Below, one piece after another: positions 37,354-46,492 of a stretch of 64,000 nt of DNA. The translations under genes and the position numbers were made by a program. A model generated the notes under the pieces. That model made no database searches. It was not told the DNA's origin and was given only the letters and a program-made list of their open reading frames with translations. Origin of the DNA: Acidobacteriota bacterium (GTDB taxonomy: Bacteria > Acidobacteriota > Thermoanaerobaculia > Multivoradales > Multivoraceae); NCBI GenBank assembly GCA_028877275.1, contig JAPPFP010000026.1, forward strand, positions 310,001-374,000, read 5' to 3'. Position 1 is the stretch's first letter. Every line of letters starts with the position of its first letter.

Positions 37354-37670
37354 CGGCGCTGCAGTTTCACGGCAGTTCCGACCGCCAGCAGCTCCGCGGC
37401 GCCGCTGGTGATGACCGACGTCGTGAATCGCACCGCGACCACGGCGTCGGCGCCCAACGCCTCCGCCTCCGCGACCATGCGGTCGAGCGCCTGCTCGCGG
37501 CTCTCGGCGACCATCTTCGTGTACTCGGTGACCTCGCCGCCAACCAGGTTGCGGAGTGCCGCGGTGATGTCCCTGCCGACGTGGCGGGCGCGGATCGTGT
37601 TGCCGCGCACCAGCCCCAGCGTCTGCGTGATGTCGTGTCCGGCGATCGTCTCGGTGGTTGCAATCAGCAT
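37350..37670 (-). CDS. YbjQ-family small protein
   Basis: A 106-residue protein of the YbjQ/UPF0145 type: MLIATTETIAGHDITQTLGL, RHVGRDITAALRNLVGGEVT, LGADAVVAVRFTTSVI. The family forms small beta/alpha pentamers and is of unknown function, sometimes linked to metal binding. It follows a two-helix membrane protein gene by 10 bases on the same strand, so they form an operon. Confidence 0.85.
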   Translation of the reverse strand: MLIATTETIAGHDITQTLGLVRGNTIRARHVGRDITAALRNLVGGEVTEYTKMVAESREQALDRMVAEAEALGADAVVAVRFTTSVITSGAAELLAVGTAVKLQRR

Positions 37671-37680
37671 CTCGGGGCCC

Positions 37681-37917
37681 TCACCTCTGCACGTCCTTGT
37701 ACTTGTCCGTCTTCCGGGCGATCAACTGCTGCCGGAGCACAGACAGCAGCAGGAGGGCGAGACCGCCGTACAGCGCGCCGACGCCCAGCTTGATGTAGAG
37801 CGGCGCCCCCTCGTCGATGACGAGGGCGTAGATCGCGACGCCGCCCAGCGCGAGCACACCGGCGAGGAAGAGCAGCCAGCCGAGCCCGCGGGTGATACCG
37901 ACCGTGGTGTCTGCCAT
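37681..37917 (-). CDS. Small two-helix inner-membrane protein
   Basis: 78 residues with two predicted membrane helices (LGWLLFLAGVLALGGVAIYA, and LGVGALYGGLALLLLSVLR) and a basic C-terminus. The family is not recognised. It is co-transcribed with the YbjQ-like gene and lies 24 bases after msrA on the same strand, suggesting a three-gene unit msrA, membrane protein, ybjQ-like. Confidence 0.75.
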   Translation of the reverse strand: MADTTVGITRGLGWLLFLAGVLALGGVAIYALVIDEGAPLYIKLGVGALYGGLALLLLSVLRQQLIARKTDKYKDVQR

Positions 37918-37941
37918 CGCTGTGCCTCCTGTGTGTGACCT

Positions 37942-38607
37942 TCAGACTGCCTGCTCGACGGCGACCTCGGTGCCGACCGGACAGGCCACGCCGGTGCCGC
38001 CCAGGCCGCAGTAGCCGGCCGGGTTCTTGGCCAGGTACTGCTGGTGGTAGTCCTCGGCGAAGTAGAAGTCGGGGCCGTCGAGGATCTCGGTCGTGATCGG
38101 GCCGTAGCCGGCGGCGACCAACCGCCGCTGGTAGGCCGCGAGAGAGTCCCTGGCGGCGCGGCGCTGCGCCTTCGAACAGGCGTAGATACCGGAGCGGTAC
38201 TGGGTGCCGACGTCGTTCCCCTGCCGCATGCCCTGGGTAGGGTCATGGCTTTCCCAGAAGATGCGCAACAGCTCGTCGTACGAGATGCGTTCGGGGTCGA
38301 ACACGACGCGGACCACCTCGTTGTGTCCGGTCAGGCCGCTGCAGACTTCCTCGTAGGTGGGGTTCGGCGTGGCGCCGGCGGCGTAGCCGACCGCGGTGGT
38401 GATCACTCCCGGAGCTTCCCAGAACTTGCGTTCGGCACCCCAGAAGCAGCCGAGGCCGAACATCGCCAGCTCGCTCCCTTCCGGGTAGGGCGGCCCGATC
38501 GGAGCGTCGAGGACGTGGTGGCGCGGGGCGACGGGCATTGCCTCGGCGCGGCCGGGAAGCGCCTCATCCGGTTCCGGCATGCGGACCTTGTTGAAGAACC
38601 AGCTCAT
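37942..38607 (-). CDS. msrA: Peptide methionine sulfoxide reductase MsrA
   Basis: A 221-residue MsrA. The active site GLGCFWGAERKFW lies near 52-64, followed by GYAAGATPNPTYEEVCSGLT, GHNEVVRVVFDP and DVGTQYRSGIY, and the C-terminal recycling cysteines are in YCGLGGTGVACP. It reduces methionine-S-sulfoxide in proteins with thioredoxin. An N-terminal extension of about 45 residues before the core carries no signal peptide, so it acts in the cytoplasm. Confidence 0.96.
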   Translation of the reverse strand: MSWFFNKVRMPEPDEALPGRAEAMPVAPRHHVLDAPIGPPYPEGSELAMFGLGCFWGAERKFWEAPGVITTAVGYAAGATPNPTYEEVCSGLTGHNEVVRVVFDPERISYDELLRIFWESHDPTQGMRQGNDVGTQYRSGIYACSKAQRRAARDSLAAYQRRLVAAGYGPITTEILDGPDFYFAEDYHQQYLAKNPAGYCGLGGTGVACPVGTEVAVEQAV

Positions 38608-38631
38608 CGGCGGGATTGTATCGGGCGATGT

Positions 38632-40068
38632 CTATTGCGCTGCGGTCACGGACTGCCGATGGTGGCGAATCGCGTTCTCGATGCGCGCGACGATCTCCGG
38701 GTGCTCGCCGGCGATGTCGAAGCGCTCCCCCAGATCGGTACTGAGGTCGAACAGGAGCGGCGGGTCGTGGACCTGCTCGTTGTCGAAGCCCCGCCAGGCA
38801 AGTTCGCCTTCCTTGCCCAGCGACTCCCAGGATTCGAGGACGAGCTTGTGGTCGCCGACCCGGTAGGCCCATAGCCGGCCCCGGGTGCCGTAGTAGAACC
38901 ACTCGTTCCGCGGGCTGGGCTCGGCATGAAGCAGGGTGCCGGAGAGGTCGATCGAGTCGAGGTCGCGGTCCGGCAGTTCGGCGCCCGTGATCGTGGCGAG
39001 GGTTGCCATCAGGTCGACCTGGACGCCGATGTCGTCGATCGTCGCGGGCTCGATCGTGCCCGGCCACCAGAAGATGCCCGGGACGCGCAGGCCGCCTTCC
39101 CAGGCGGTGTGCTTGCCGTCCCGGAACGGGCCGGGCGAGCCGCCCAGGTCGTAGTAGGTGAGCCAGGGACCGTTATCGCTGGAGAACACGACCAGGGTGT
39201 CGCCGGCGACGCCTCCTGCCTCCAGTGCGGCGATCACTTCGCCGACAGACCAGTCGAGTTCCTCGATCACGTCGCCGTAGAGGCCCGCGCGGCTGTGGCC
39301 TTCGAACTCGGGCGACCGAAAGATCGGGACGTGGGGCATCGTATGGCCGAGATAGAGGAAGAACGGCGAACCGGCCCCGATCTGCTGCCGCAGCCACGCC
39401 ACGGATTCCTCCGTGTAGCGCCGGGTCAGGGTTGGCTGGTGGGTCGGCGTCTCGATGACCTCCTTCTGCCGGAAGAGCGAGAAGACGAAGTCCTCGCTGG
39501 TTGCGTTCTTCATCCCTTCGTAGGTGTGGGGAACTTCCGGCTTCCGTCCGCCGTCGTTGAAGTCCTCGACGCCGTAGAAGTAGTCGAAGCCTGCGTCGTT
39601 CGGGTGGACGCCTCCGGCCTCGAAGCGGCCGGACATGCCCCACTTGCCAATGTAGGCGGTGGCGTAGCCGGCGGCCTGGAACATGTCGCCGAGGGTCGTC
39701 TCGTCTGCCGGCAGGTTGGACCAGCGGTTCAGCTCGCCGCCCTGGATGCGGATCGGCATCCGCCCGGTGGCGAGCGCGATGCGGCTCGGGTTGCACAGCG
39801 GGCTCGAGGCGTAGAACGAGGTCCAGCGTTGACCCTCGGCCGCCAGCCGGTCGACGTTCGGGGTGCGGATGAGCGGGTGGCCGTACGAGGACAGGTCGCC
39901 GTAGCCCATGTCGTCGGCGAGGATGATGACGACGTTGGGCGGAGTGGTCGACGGAAGTTCACCTGGCTCGGCGTGCGGCCCGCAGGCGCCGCAGAGGGCG
40001 ACTATTGCCGCCATGGCGACAGGGGCTTGATGTCTGGTGCCGATCGTCTTTGCTTCGCGGCTTTGCAT
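38632..40068 (-). CDS. Exported arylsulfatase-type sulfatase
   Basis: A 478-residue type I sulfatase. The modified cysteine is C92 in LCNPSRIALATGR (the C-x-P-S-R motif that becomes formylglycine), and metal ligands are in NVVIILADDMGYGDL and FSSDNGPW. The N-terminus is hydrophobic (VAMAAIVALCGAC), a Sec signal or lipoprotein signal, placing it in the periplasm or envelope. It hydrolyses a sulfate ester; the substrate is unknown (polysaccharide or aryl). A formylglycine-generating enzyme was not seen in the window. A second sulfatase and a sulfite oxidase lie within 7 kb. Confidence 0.93.
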   Translation of the reverse strand: MQSREAKTIGTRHQAPVAMAAIVALCGACGPHAEPGELPSTTPPNVVIILADDMGYGDLSSYGHPLIRTPNVDRLAAEGQRWTSFYASSPLCNPSRIALATGRMPIRIQGGELNRWSNLPADETTLGDMFQAAGYATAYIGKWGMSGRFEAGGVHPNDAGFDYFYGVEDFNDGGRKPEVPHTYEGMKNATSEDFVFSLFRQKEVIETPTHQPTLTRRYTEESVAWLRQQIGAGSPFFLYLGHTMPHVPIFRSPEFEGHSRAGLYGDVIEELDWSVGEVIAALEAGGVAGDTLVVFSSDNGPWLTYYDLGGSPGPFRDGKHTAWEGGLRVPGIFWWPGTIEPATIDDIGVQVDLMATLATITGAELPDRDLDSIDLSGTLLHAEPSPRNEWFYYGTRGRLWAYRVGDHKLVLESWESLGKEGELAWRGFDNEQVHDPPLLFDLSTDLGERFDIAGEHPEIVARIENAIRHHRQSVTAAQ

Positions 40069-40168
40069 TCGCGGGGTGGTCTCTCAGGGGAGTCGCGGCG
40101 AGAGTAGCGAAGCCGCCGGCCGACGGTTGTAGGCTGGAGGAACAGCGCGGCCGATTCTGAGAGTCACC

Positions 40169-41464
40169 ATGAGAAGAAAGGTGCGAGGCATTCACGAGGT
40201 CTTCGCCGCCGACCCGACACGGGCCGATTGGGAAGTCTGGGGCCGGCGCGCGGACCCCCGTACCCGGCGCGGGTTCCTCAAGGGTCTCGGCGCGATGACC
40301 GCGCTGGTCGGTTCGAAGATCGTCTTCTCGGACTTCATGCCGGCCGGCCTGATCCCGGCGGCGTATGCGAACCAGGCGGAGCCGTTCACGATCGCGGGCA
40401 AGGAGGGTTTGACCGTGCTGAACGACCGCCCGCTGTGCGCGGAGACACCGGCACACCTGCTCAACGACGACGTGACGCCCGCGAACCGGCTGTTCATCCG
40501 CAACAATGGCCTTCCGCCGGAGGACGTGGACCCGCGGAACTGGACCCTGACGGTCGATGGCGAGTCTGCTGCCGAAACGAAGACGTACACACTGGGCGAG
40601 TTGAAGCAGCACTTCGAGAACGTCAGCCGCCAGCTCGTCATGGAGTGCGGCGGCAACGGCCGCTCGGAGTACGACCCGCCAGCCTCCGGCAACCAGTGGA
40701 CGGTGGGCGCCGTGGGGTGTCCGCGCTGGGACGGTATCCGCTTGCGCGACGTCCTGGAGGACTGCGGCTACGGAGACGATGCAGTGTACGTGGCCTACTA
40801 CGGAACGGACCTTACGGCCGATGGAGGTGTGCCGATCTCGAGGGGCGTGCCGATCGCCAAGGCCCTCGAGGCCGAGTCGATGATCGCCTGGGGCATGAAT
40901 GGCGAGCCGCTCCACCCGATGAACGGCCATCCGCTGCGCCTCGTGTTCGGCGGCTGGCCGGGGTCCACTTCGGGCAAGTGGCTGAGCAGGATCGCGATCC
41001 GGAACATCGTCCACGACGGACCGAAGATGACCGGCATGTCCTACAAGGTGCCGTGCAAGCCGGTGGCGCCAGGTACCGAAGTCGTCCCCGAGGACATGTG
41101 CATCATCGAGGCGATGCCGGTCAAGTCGCTGATCACCTATCCGCAGAGCGGTTTCCAGCACCCGGCGGACGAAGTCCTGCCGCTGCACGGCCACGCCTGG
41201 ACCGGCGACAACCGGGTCGAACGGCTGGACGTCTCGATCGACTTCGGCCGTACGTGGACGCGGGCCGATCTTCAGCCACCGGTGAACCGCCTCGCCTGGC
41301 AGAACTGGGATCTCGACCTGGAGTTCCCGGAGGCTGGCTACTACGAGGTATGGGCCCGGGCGACCGACGCGAACGGCGACGCGCAGCCGGTGGTCCTTCC
41401 CGGCTGGAACCCGCGCGGCTACCTGAACAACGCCTGCCACCGGATCGCCGTGTATGTGGCGTAG
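40169..41464 (+). CDS. sorA: Sulfite dehydrogenase molybdopterin subunit (SorA-like)
   Basis: A 431-residue sulfite-oxidase-family protein with a Tat signal around RTRRGFLKGLGAMTALVG (RR at 33-34), so it is folded with its Mo cofactor before export. The molybdenum-ligating cysteine is C160 in LVMECGGNGRS. HPMNGHPLRLVFGGWPG and the dimerisation domain (RVERLDVSIDFGRTWTRAD) complete the family pattern. It oxidises sulfite to sulfate in the periplasm and passes electrons to a c-type cytochrome, here encoded by the overlapping next gene. Confidence 0.92.
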   Translation: MRRKVRGIHEVFAADPTRADWEVWGRRADPRTRRGFLKGLGAMTALVGSKIVFSDFMPAGLIPAAYANQAEPFTIAGKEGLTVLNDRPLCAETPAHLLNDDVTPANRLFIRNNGLPPEDVDPRNWTLTVDGESAAETKTYTLGELKQHFENVSRQLVMECGGNGRSEYDPPASGNQWTVGAVGCPRWDGIRLRDVLEDCGYGDDAVYVAYYGTDLTADGGVPISRGVPIAKALEAESMIAWGMNGEPLHPMNGHPLRLVFGGWPGSTSGKWLSRIAIRNIVHDGPKMTGMSYKVPCKPVAPGTEVVPEDMCIIEAMPVKSLITYPQSGFQHPADEVLPLHGHAWTGDNRVERLDVSIDFGRTWTRADLQPPVNRLAWQNWDLDLEFPEAGYYEVWARATDANGDAQPVVLPGWNPRGYLNNACHRIAVYVA

Positions 41465-41900
41465 AAGCCGACGCACACTGGGTGCGCCGGCGTCCCCGCC
41501 GGCTTCCGGAAAAGAACGCGCCGCGAAGCGGCGACCATACAGGTTCGCCGTGGCCCTGTTCGTCACCCTGACGTCCCTGGCGGCCGCTCAGAAGCCGGCC
41601 ACTCCAGTCGACCCCGAAAGCGGCCTGCTCAAGGACGAAGCCGGGACATGGAAAGTAGCCCGCGATCGCTGCACCGAGTGCCACTCCGCGACGTTGCTGC
41701 AGCAGAACCGAACGAGTCGCGACGGCTGGATCCGGACGATCCGGCGCATGGAGGAGGACGAGGGTCTCCAGCCGCTGGGTGACCTGGAGAAGCAGATCCT
41801 CGACTACCTGGCCGCGAACTACGGCGTGCAGGTCAGGCCGAGCGAGCTGAGGCGAAGGCGGGCGCCGCTGCGACAACCCCCGCTCGCTGACGGAGGGTAG
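41454..41900 (+). CDS. sorB: Small c-type cytochrome, SorB-like electron acceptor
   Basis: 148 residues from an ATG at 41454 that overlaps the sorA stop by 11 bases. A signal sequence (FAVALFVTLTSLAAAQ) precedes a single haem site C73-TE-CH77 (DRCTECHSATLL); the axial Met may lie in the following WIRTIRRMEEDEG helix. It would take electrons from SorA and feed the respiratory chain. The N-terminal 30 residues are basic, and the true start may be further in. Confidence 0.85.
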   Translation: MWRRSRRTLGAPASPPASGKERAAKRRPYRFAVALFVTLTSLAAAQKPATPVDPESGLLKDEAGTWKVARDRCTECHSATLLQQNRTSRDGWIRTIRRMEEDEGLQPLGDLEKQILDYLAANYGVQVRPSELRRRRAPLRQPPLADGG

Positions 41901-41907
41901 GCAACGG

Positions 41908-43632
41908 GTGCCCGAATCCCTCGATCAGCGGGTGCAGGCGCTTGAGGCGCGAGTCCGCGAGCTGCAGGAGGAGGTGGCGGCCCTGCGGGGCGAGGGCGAA
42001 GGCGATCGCCCCGCCGAGAAGCGTGCTCAGCCCGTAGAGCCCGCGCCGTCGGCGAAGAAACCCCGAAAGCCCAAGCGTGCCGCCTGGCGCGACATCGACT
42101 TCGAGTCGCTGATCGGCGGCCGCTGGTTGAACCGGATCGGCATTCTCACGCTCCTGATCGCCGCCGCCTTCTTCCTGCGCTACGCCTTCGAGAACGAGTG
42201 GATCGGACCGACGGGACGCGTCCTGATCGGGCTGGTCAGCGGTCTGGCCCTCGCCGGCTACGGCGAATGGCTTGCCAGACGGAAGATGCGCTACTTCGCC
42301 GAGGGGATGTCGGCGCTCGGCGCCGGCATCGTCTATCTCTCGGGCTACGCGGCCTGGGACTTCTACGCCCTCGTGCCGCAGCCGGCGGCGTTCGCGTTCC
42401 TCGCTCTCGTCACCGCCGCGGTCATCGGCCTGTCGGTGCGGCGCGACTCGCAGCGGCTGGCGGCCCTGGCGCTCGCTGGCGGCTACCTGGCGCCCGCGCT
42501 GCTCAGCACCGGCGCGGACGCGCAGGTCGTGCTCTTCAGCTATCTGGCCCTGCTCAGCGCGAGCCTGCTCACGCTGGCTCTCCTCCGTGGTTTCCGCGTC
42601 CTGGCGCCGGCCGCCCTGGTCGCGACGGCCGTCTACTTCATCGCCTGGTACGTCGAGTTCTACGAGGGTGAGCGGCTTCTCTCCACCGCTCTCTTCGGCA
42701 CGCTTCTCTACGTCATCTACTTCGCTCTGCCGCTCGCGCGCGTACGCCAGGCCCGGCGGCTTCGCCCGACCGAACTCGGCGTGCTGGTTCTGGCCCTCGG
42801 TTTCTTCGTTCTGCTGCTGCAGCAGCTCTTCTACGAGGAACACCGGTGGTTGCTCACCGTCGCCGTTCTGGGTCTCGCCGTGGTCCATCTGGCGGTGTCC
42901 CGCGCGCTCGGAAGCTGGAGCGCCGGCGAAGAGCGTAGAACCCGGCAACTGCAGTCACTGTTCGCCGTCCTCGCCGCGTTGCTGGCCACGATCGCCTTCC
43001 CGATCCGGCTCGAGGGCGACTGGATCACGCTGGCCTGGACCGCGGAGGCCGTGGCGCTGGCGATTGCCGGAACGAGGCTGCCGGCCATCTGGATGCGCGT
43101 CTTCTCCGTCGCGCTCTTCGGCATCGTGCTGCTGATGACGCCTGCTGCCTTCGGCGGCCAGCGCGACCTCCTCTTCGTCAACCTGCGCTTCCTGACGCTC
43201 GCCGGGGTAGCGACAGGCCTGATCGTTGCCGGCCTCTACGTACGGGCCCGTCTGAAGACCAAGGTTCGGATGGAGGCGCCGGTTTGGACAGTGGCGCTCG
43301 TTGTCGCCAACGTCGTCGCGCTGGTCGCCGTCTCGACCGAGTCGTGGGACCTTGTCCAGGGGCTCGACGTCGACCTCGACCTCGATCTGGCCGCCCAGGT
43401 CGTCCTGTCGGCTGTCTGGCTCGTATGGGCGGCCGGCCTGATCGCCGCCGGCATCCGCCGCAACGCCCCCGGTCTCCGCTGGCAGGGCCTCGCGCTGCTG
43501 CTCGTCGTGGTCGGCAAGACGTTCCTCATCGACCTCTCCTTCCTCGAACAGGGCTACCGGATCCTCTCCTTCCTGATCGTCGGCGCGCTGCTGGTGGCCG
43601 TGTCGTTCCTGTACCAGCGAAGTCGGCGCTAG
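41908..43632 (+). CDS. DUF2339 multi-pass membrane protein
   Basis: A 574-residue protein from a GTG at 41908 with GGAGG upstream. A coiled-coil N-terminus (LDQRVQALEARVRELQEEVA) and basic linker are followed by at least 12 hydrophobic helices (GILTLLIAAAFFLRYAFE, LVSGLALAGYGEWLA, and others), the DUF2339 layout. Function unknown; the family is linked to envelope or surface biology. It follows sorB by seven bases and may be co-transcribed. Confidence 0.85.
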   Translation: MPESLDQRVQALEARVRELQEEVAALRGEGEGDRPAEKRAQPVEPAPSAKKPRKPKRAAWRDIDFESLIGGRWLNRIGILTLLIAAAFFLRYAFENEWIGPTGRVLIGLVSGLALAGYGEWLARRKMRYFAEGMSALGAGIVYLSGYAAWDFYALVPQPAAFAFLALVTAAVIGLSVRRDSQRLAALALAGGYLAPALLSTGADAQVVLFSYLALLSASLLTLALLRGFRVLAPAALVATAVYFIAWYVEFYEGERLLSTALFGTLLYVIYFALPLARVRQARRLRPTELGVLVLALGFFVLLLQQLFYEEHRWLLTVAVLGLAVVHLAVSRALGSWSAGEERRTRQLQSLFAVLAALLATIAFPIRLEGDWITLAWTAEAVALAIAGTRLPAIWMRVFSVALFGIVLLMTPAAFGGQRDLLFVNLRFLTLAGVATGLIVAGLYVRARLKTKVRMEAPVWTVALVVANVVALVAVSTESWDLVQGLDVDLDLDLAAQVVLSAVWLVWAAGLIAAGIRRNAPGLRWQGLALLLVVVGKTFLIDLSFLEQGYRILSFLIVGALLVAVSFLYQRSRR

Positions 43633-43638
43633 CCGCGG

Positions 43639-45063
43639 TCACGGCCTCACGTTCCGCGCCGCCTCGAGATCGCCGAAGTCCGTGCCGAGCAGGCGATCCG
43701 CCAGGCGGAAGGCGCGTGCGGCTTGCGGCGCCGAAGGCGGTCCCGGTTCGTTGCGGTCGGGATTCAGTGTGAAACGCAGGAACCCGCCGATCGGCCCGGG
43801 CCCGAACAGGAGCGTGGCTTCGGGCTCTTCCCCCGGCTCGGCCTCGCGGTAGTCGTCTCGGTCCGCCACGAGATCGAAGGTGCCGGTGTCGGTGAGTGTC
43901 CGCTCGGTCGTCCTGCCGCCGCCGCAGACGCGCTGGTCGTCGGCCGTCTCGAGCACCGCGCGCTCAAGAAGTCCCGGCCGGTAGTCGAGCCGTTCGCCTT
44001 CGGCGATGGCCAGGCAGAGGAGGACGAGTGGAAAGTCGCCGAGTGCGCCGGCGAGCGTGCTCACTCCGGCGCCGAGGCGCGGGTTGAGTTCGGTGGGCAG
44101 GAACCCCTCCTCGGCCAGGACGCCGTCGATGCCGAACGACCCGCGGAAGCCGACGTGCTCGCGCAGCGCGACGCCGACGCGAGGGACGAGTTCGCGCATC
44201 GTCTCGCGGTCTTCCGGTCTCGGATCGAACCAGGTCGAGCAGCCGGCGTAGAAGAGGCGGTCGCCGGTCGCCGGCCGGAGGACCAGCATCTCGACGGGTC
44301 GGAAGGCGACGACAGCGTCCGGAAACACGACGCCATGGATGCTCGCGGGAATCCCCTCCAGGAAGGGCATGACGCGGACGCGGTCGGCGATTCGCGCCAG
44401 GTCCGCTGCGGCCGCCCGTCCGTCGTCGCCGGGTCGGACCCAGCGCAGGGCGACGGCGCCGGCATTGGTGCCTTCGCGGGCGTCCGGCGCCCAGACGGTG
44501 CCGTGGCTGCGGTCCAGAGCGTCGGCGGCGACGCGAAGCGCCTGGTACTCGGCCGGAACGACCCGGGACGGTGCACGCGGCACGCCGACCTCGTCCCAGA
44601 AGGCGTCGATGACTATCTTGTCTTCGAGAGCCGTCCACGCCGCGGGCCGCGCGGCATAGGCCGCTCGTCCGGCCACCGGCCGGGGCTCGGCGAGCGGGTC
44701 GGTGTGCAGGGTCTTCGCTGAACGGTCCGGATCCCAGGCATCGATGGCGTCCTGTACTTCGGAAGGCAGCTCGGTCAGCGCGCGCTGGACGTTGCGGTTG
44801 TGTTCCAGGGGGTCCGCGCCCCGAACGTCGAGCACGCGCAGGGCCGCCTCGGCTTCGGTGGGTACGGTTCCCGTGCCCCGGCTGCCCGCGACGATGAAGG
44901 GCCGGTCGGCGCCGAGCCCGCGGAGCTCGCGCGCCACGTTTCCGAGCCCGACGGCGATGTTGCCGGGCAGCACGAACCTGCGGCCTTCGAAGACGGGCCG
45001 CAGGAGTGCGCTGTAGTACGCCCTCGCTTCTTCCAGAAGCGGTGAAGTCGGAATGTCGTTCAC
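43639..45063 (-). CDS. ATP-grasp-like protein of unknown function
   Basis: About 474 residues from the GTG at 45063, which overlaps the stop of the upstream sulfatase gene (GTGA). The C-terminal half contains FGIDGVLAEEGFLPTELNPR, typical of the ATP-grasp fold (metal-binding Glu and Asn), and the middle has KIVIDAFWDEVGVPRAPS, the usual helix in front of the ATP site. ATP-grasp ligases join a carboxylate to an amine or thiol. It has no recognisable family name. Coupling to a sulfatase is unexplained. Confidence 0.65.
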   Translation of the reverse strand: MNDIPTSPLLEEARAYYSALLRPVFEGRRFVLPGNIAVGLGNVARELRGLGADRPFIVAGSRGTGTVPTEAEAALRVLDVRGADPLEHNRNVQRALTELPSEVQDAIDAWDPDRSAKTLHTDPLAEPRPVAGRAAYAARPAAWTALEDKIVIDAFWDEVGVPRAPSRVVPAEYQALRVAADALDRSHGTVWAPDAREGTNAGAVALRWVRPGDDGRAAAADLARIADRVRVMPFLEGIPASIHGVVFPDAVVAFRPVEMLVLRPATGDRLFYAGCSTWFDPRPEDRETMRELVPRVGVALREHVGFRGSFGIDGVLAEEGFLPTELNPRLGAGVSTLAGALGDFPLVLLCLAIAEGERLDYRPGLLERAVLETADDQRVCGGGRTTERTLTDTGTFDLVADRDDYREAEPGEEPEATLLFGPGPIGGFLRFTLNPDRNEPGPPSAPQAARAFRLADRLLGTDFGDLEAARNVRP

Positions 45064-46454
45064 GATGAGATGCCGACGTCCTCTCGCCACCGCTTGAGGG
45101 CCGCCATCATCTCTTCGACCCGCTGCGGTTCGTCCGAGGCGAGGTCTGTCGCCTCGCCGACGTCGGCCTCCAGGTCGAAGAGCATGGGCACCGGATCCGT
45201 GATCTCCACGCCTTCAGCCGCGGCGGCCTGCTGCGTCCGCCGGTCGATGACCAGCTTGTAGCGGCCATCGCGCACGGCTGCGCCGCGCCAGAACTGGCCG
45301 GCGCTGCGCCAGAAGAGCTGCCGCGACGGCAGGTCCTGGCCGTCGAAGAGCACCGGCCCGACGTCGATGCCGTCGAACGGCAGGTCGGGATGTGCCGCGC
45401 CGCCGGCCATGGCGAGGACCGTCGGCATCACGTCGAGCGTCGACGTGATCGCGTCTGAGGTTGAACCGGCGGCGATCCGGCCCGGCATGGCGGCGATCGA
45501 GGGGACGCGGTGGCCGCCCTCCCAGTAGCTGGCCTTGTGGCCGCGCAGAGGACCGTTGGAACCCAGCCGCGTTGCGCCGTTGTCCGAGAAGAACCACACC
45601 AGCGTGTTCCCGGACAGGCCCTGCTTCGCCAGGGCGTCGAGGACGCGACCGATGGCTGCGTCCATCGACTCGACCATCTCGCGGTAGGCGCGCTTGGGGT
45701 CGGTGGCCGAGCCCCGGGTCGGGAACTCGCCGCCGACGGTGCGGTCCGCCGGGTCGCCTGGACCCTGGTACGGGTAGTGCGGAGCGTGGTGCGCGAGATA
45801 GAGGAAGAACGGCTCGTCTCGATGCTCCGCGATGAACCGCTCCGCATGAGCGCCGATCAGGTCGGGCAGGTAGCCCTCTTCATCCTCGAGGGTCTCGCCG
45901 TTCCACCAGTCGGGACGGCCCATCCGATCGACGTGCGAGTGGTAGTCGATGTTGCCGCTCACGAAGCCCCGGAACTCGTCGAAGCCGTGCAGTGGCGGCT
46001 TGAACTGCGGCAGGTAACCGAGGTGCCACTTGCCGAACACGGCGGTCGCGTAGCCGAGTTCCCGGAAGGCCTCCCCGATCGTGTGGGCCTCGGCGCCGAT
46101 GCCCTGGTGGTAGAGCGGACTGTCCGAGTTGGCGACCAGCACGGCGGGAACCCCGGCCCGGTGCTGGTACCTGCCGGTCACCAGGCCGGCGCGTGTGGGC
46201 GAGCAGACTGCGCCGCTGGTGTGGAAGTCGGTCAGCATCATGCCGCTCCCGGCCAGCCGGTCCAGGTGCGGCGTCTCTATCCAGCCGTCGAAGGGACTGA
46301 TGTCGCCGTAGCCGAGGTCGTCGGCCATGATGAGGATGACGTTCGGCGGTTGAGCCTCGTCCACCGGTGGCGCGGTGCAGCTGACGACGAGAGCAGCGGC
46401 GGCGGCGAGGGCGCGAAACGGGGCAGCGACAGGGTTCGGCGGGGTCTTCGTCAT
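45060..46454 (-). CDS. Lipoprotein arylsulfatase-type sulfatase
   Basis: 464 residues. The signal sequence ends in a lipobox (ALVVSC26), so it is a periplasmic-facing lipoprotein. The modified cysteine is C84 in GAVCSPTRAGLVTGRYQHRAG (C-x-P-T-R), metal ligands lie in VILIMADDLGYGD, and WFFSDNGA is the second Asp-Asn site. Compared with the sulfatase at 38632 it is from a different subfamily. It is the first gene of a two-gene unit with the ATP-grasp-like protein, and divergent from rarA. Confidence 0.93.
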   Translation of the reverse strand: MTKTPPNPVAAPFRALAAAAALVVSCTAPPVDEAQPPNVILIMADDLGYGDISPFDGWIETPHLDRLAGSGMMLTDFHTSGAVCSPTRAGLVTGRYQHRAGVPAVLVANSDSPLYHQGIGAEAHTIGEAFRELGYATAVFGKWHLGYLPQFKPPLHGFDEFRGFVSGNIDYHSHVDRMGRPDWWNGETLEDEEGYLPDLIGAHAERFIAEHRDEPFFLYLAHHAPHYPYQGPGDPADRTVGGEFPTRGSATDPKRAYREMVESMDAAIGRVLDALAKQGLSGNTLVWFFSDNGATRLGSNGPLRGHKASYWEGGHRVPSIAAMPGRIAAGSTSDAITSTLDVMPTVLAMAGGAAHPDLPFDGIDVGPVLFDGQDLPSRQLFWRSAGQFWRGAAVRDGRYKLVIDRRTQQAAAAEGVEITDPVPMLFDLEADVGEATDLASDEPQRVEEMMAALKRWREDVGISS

Positions 46455-46492
46455 TGCCGGAGTCTGCCACCGGGCGCTATCTTGGGCCGATC

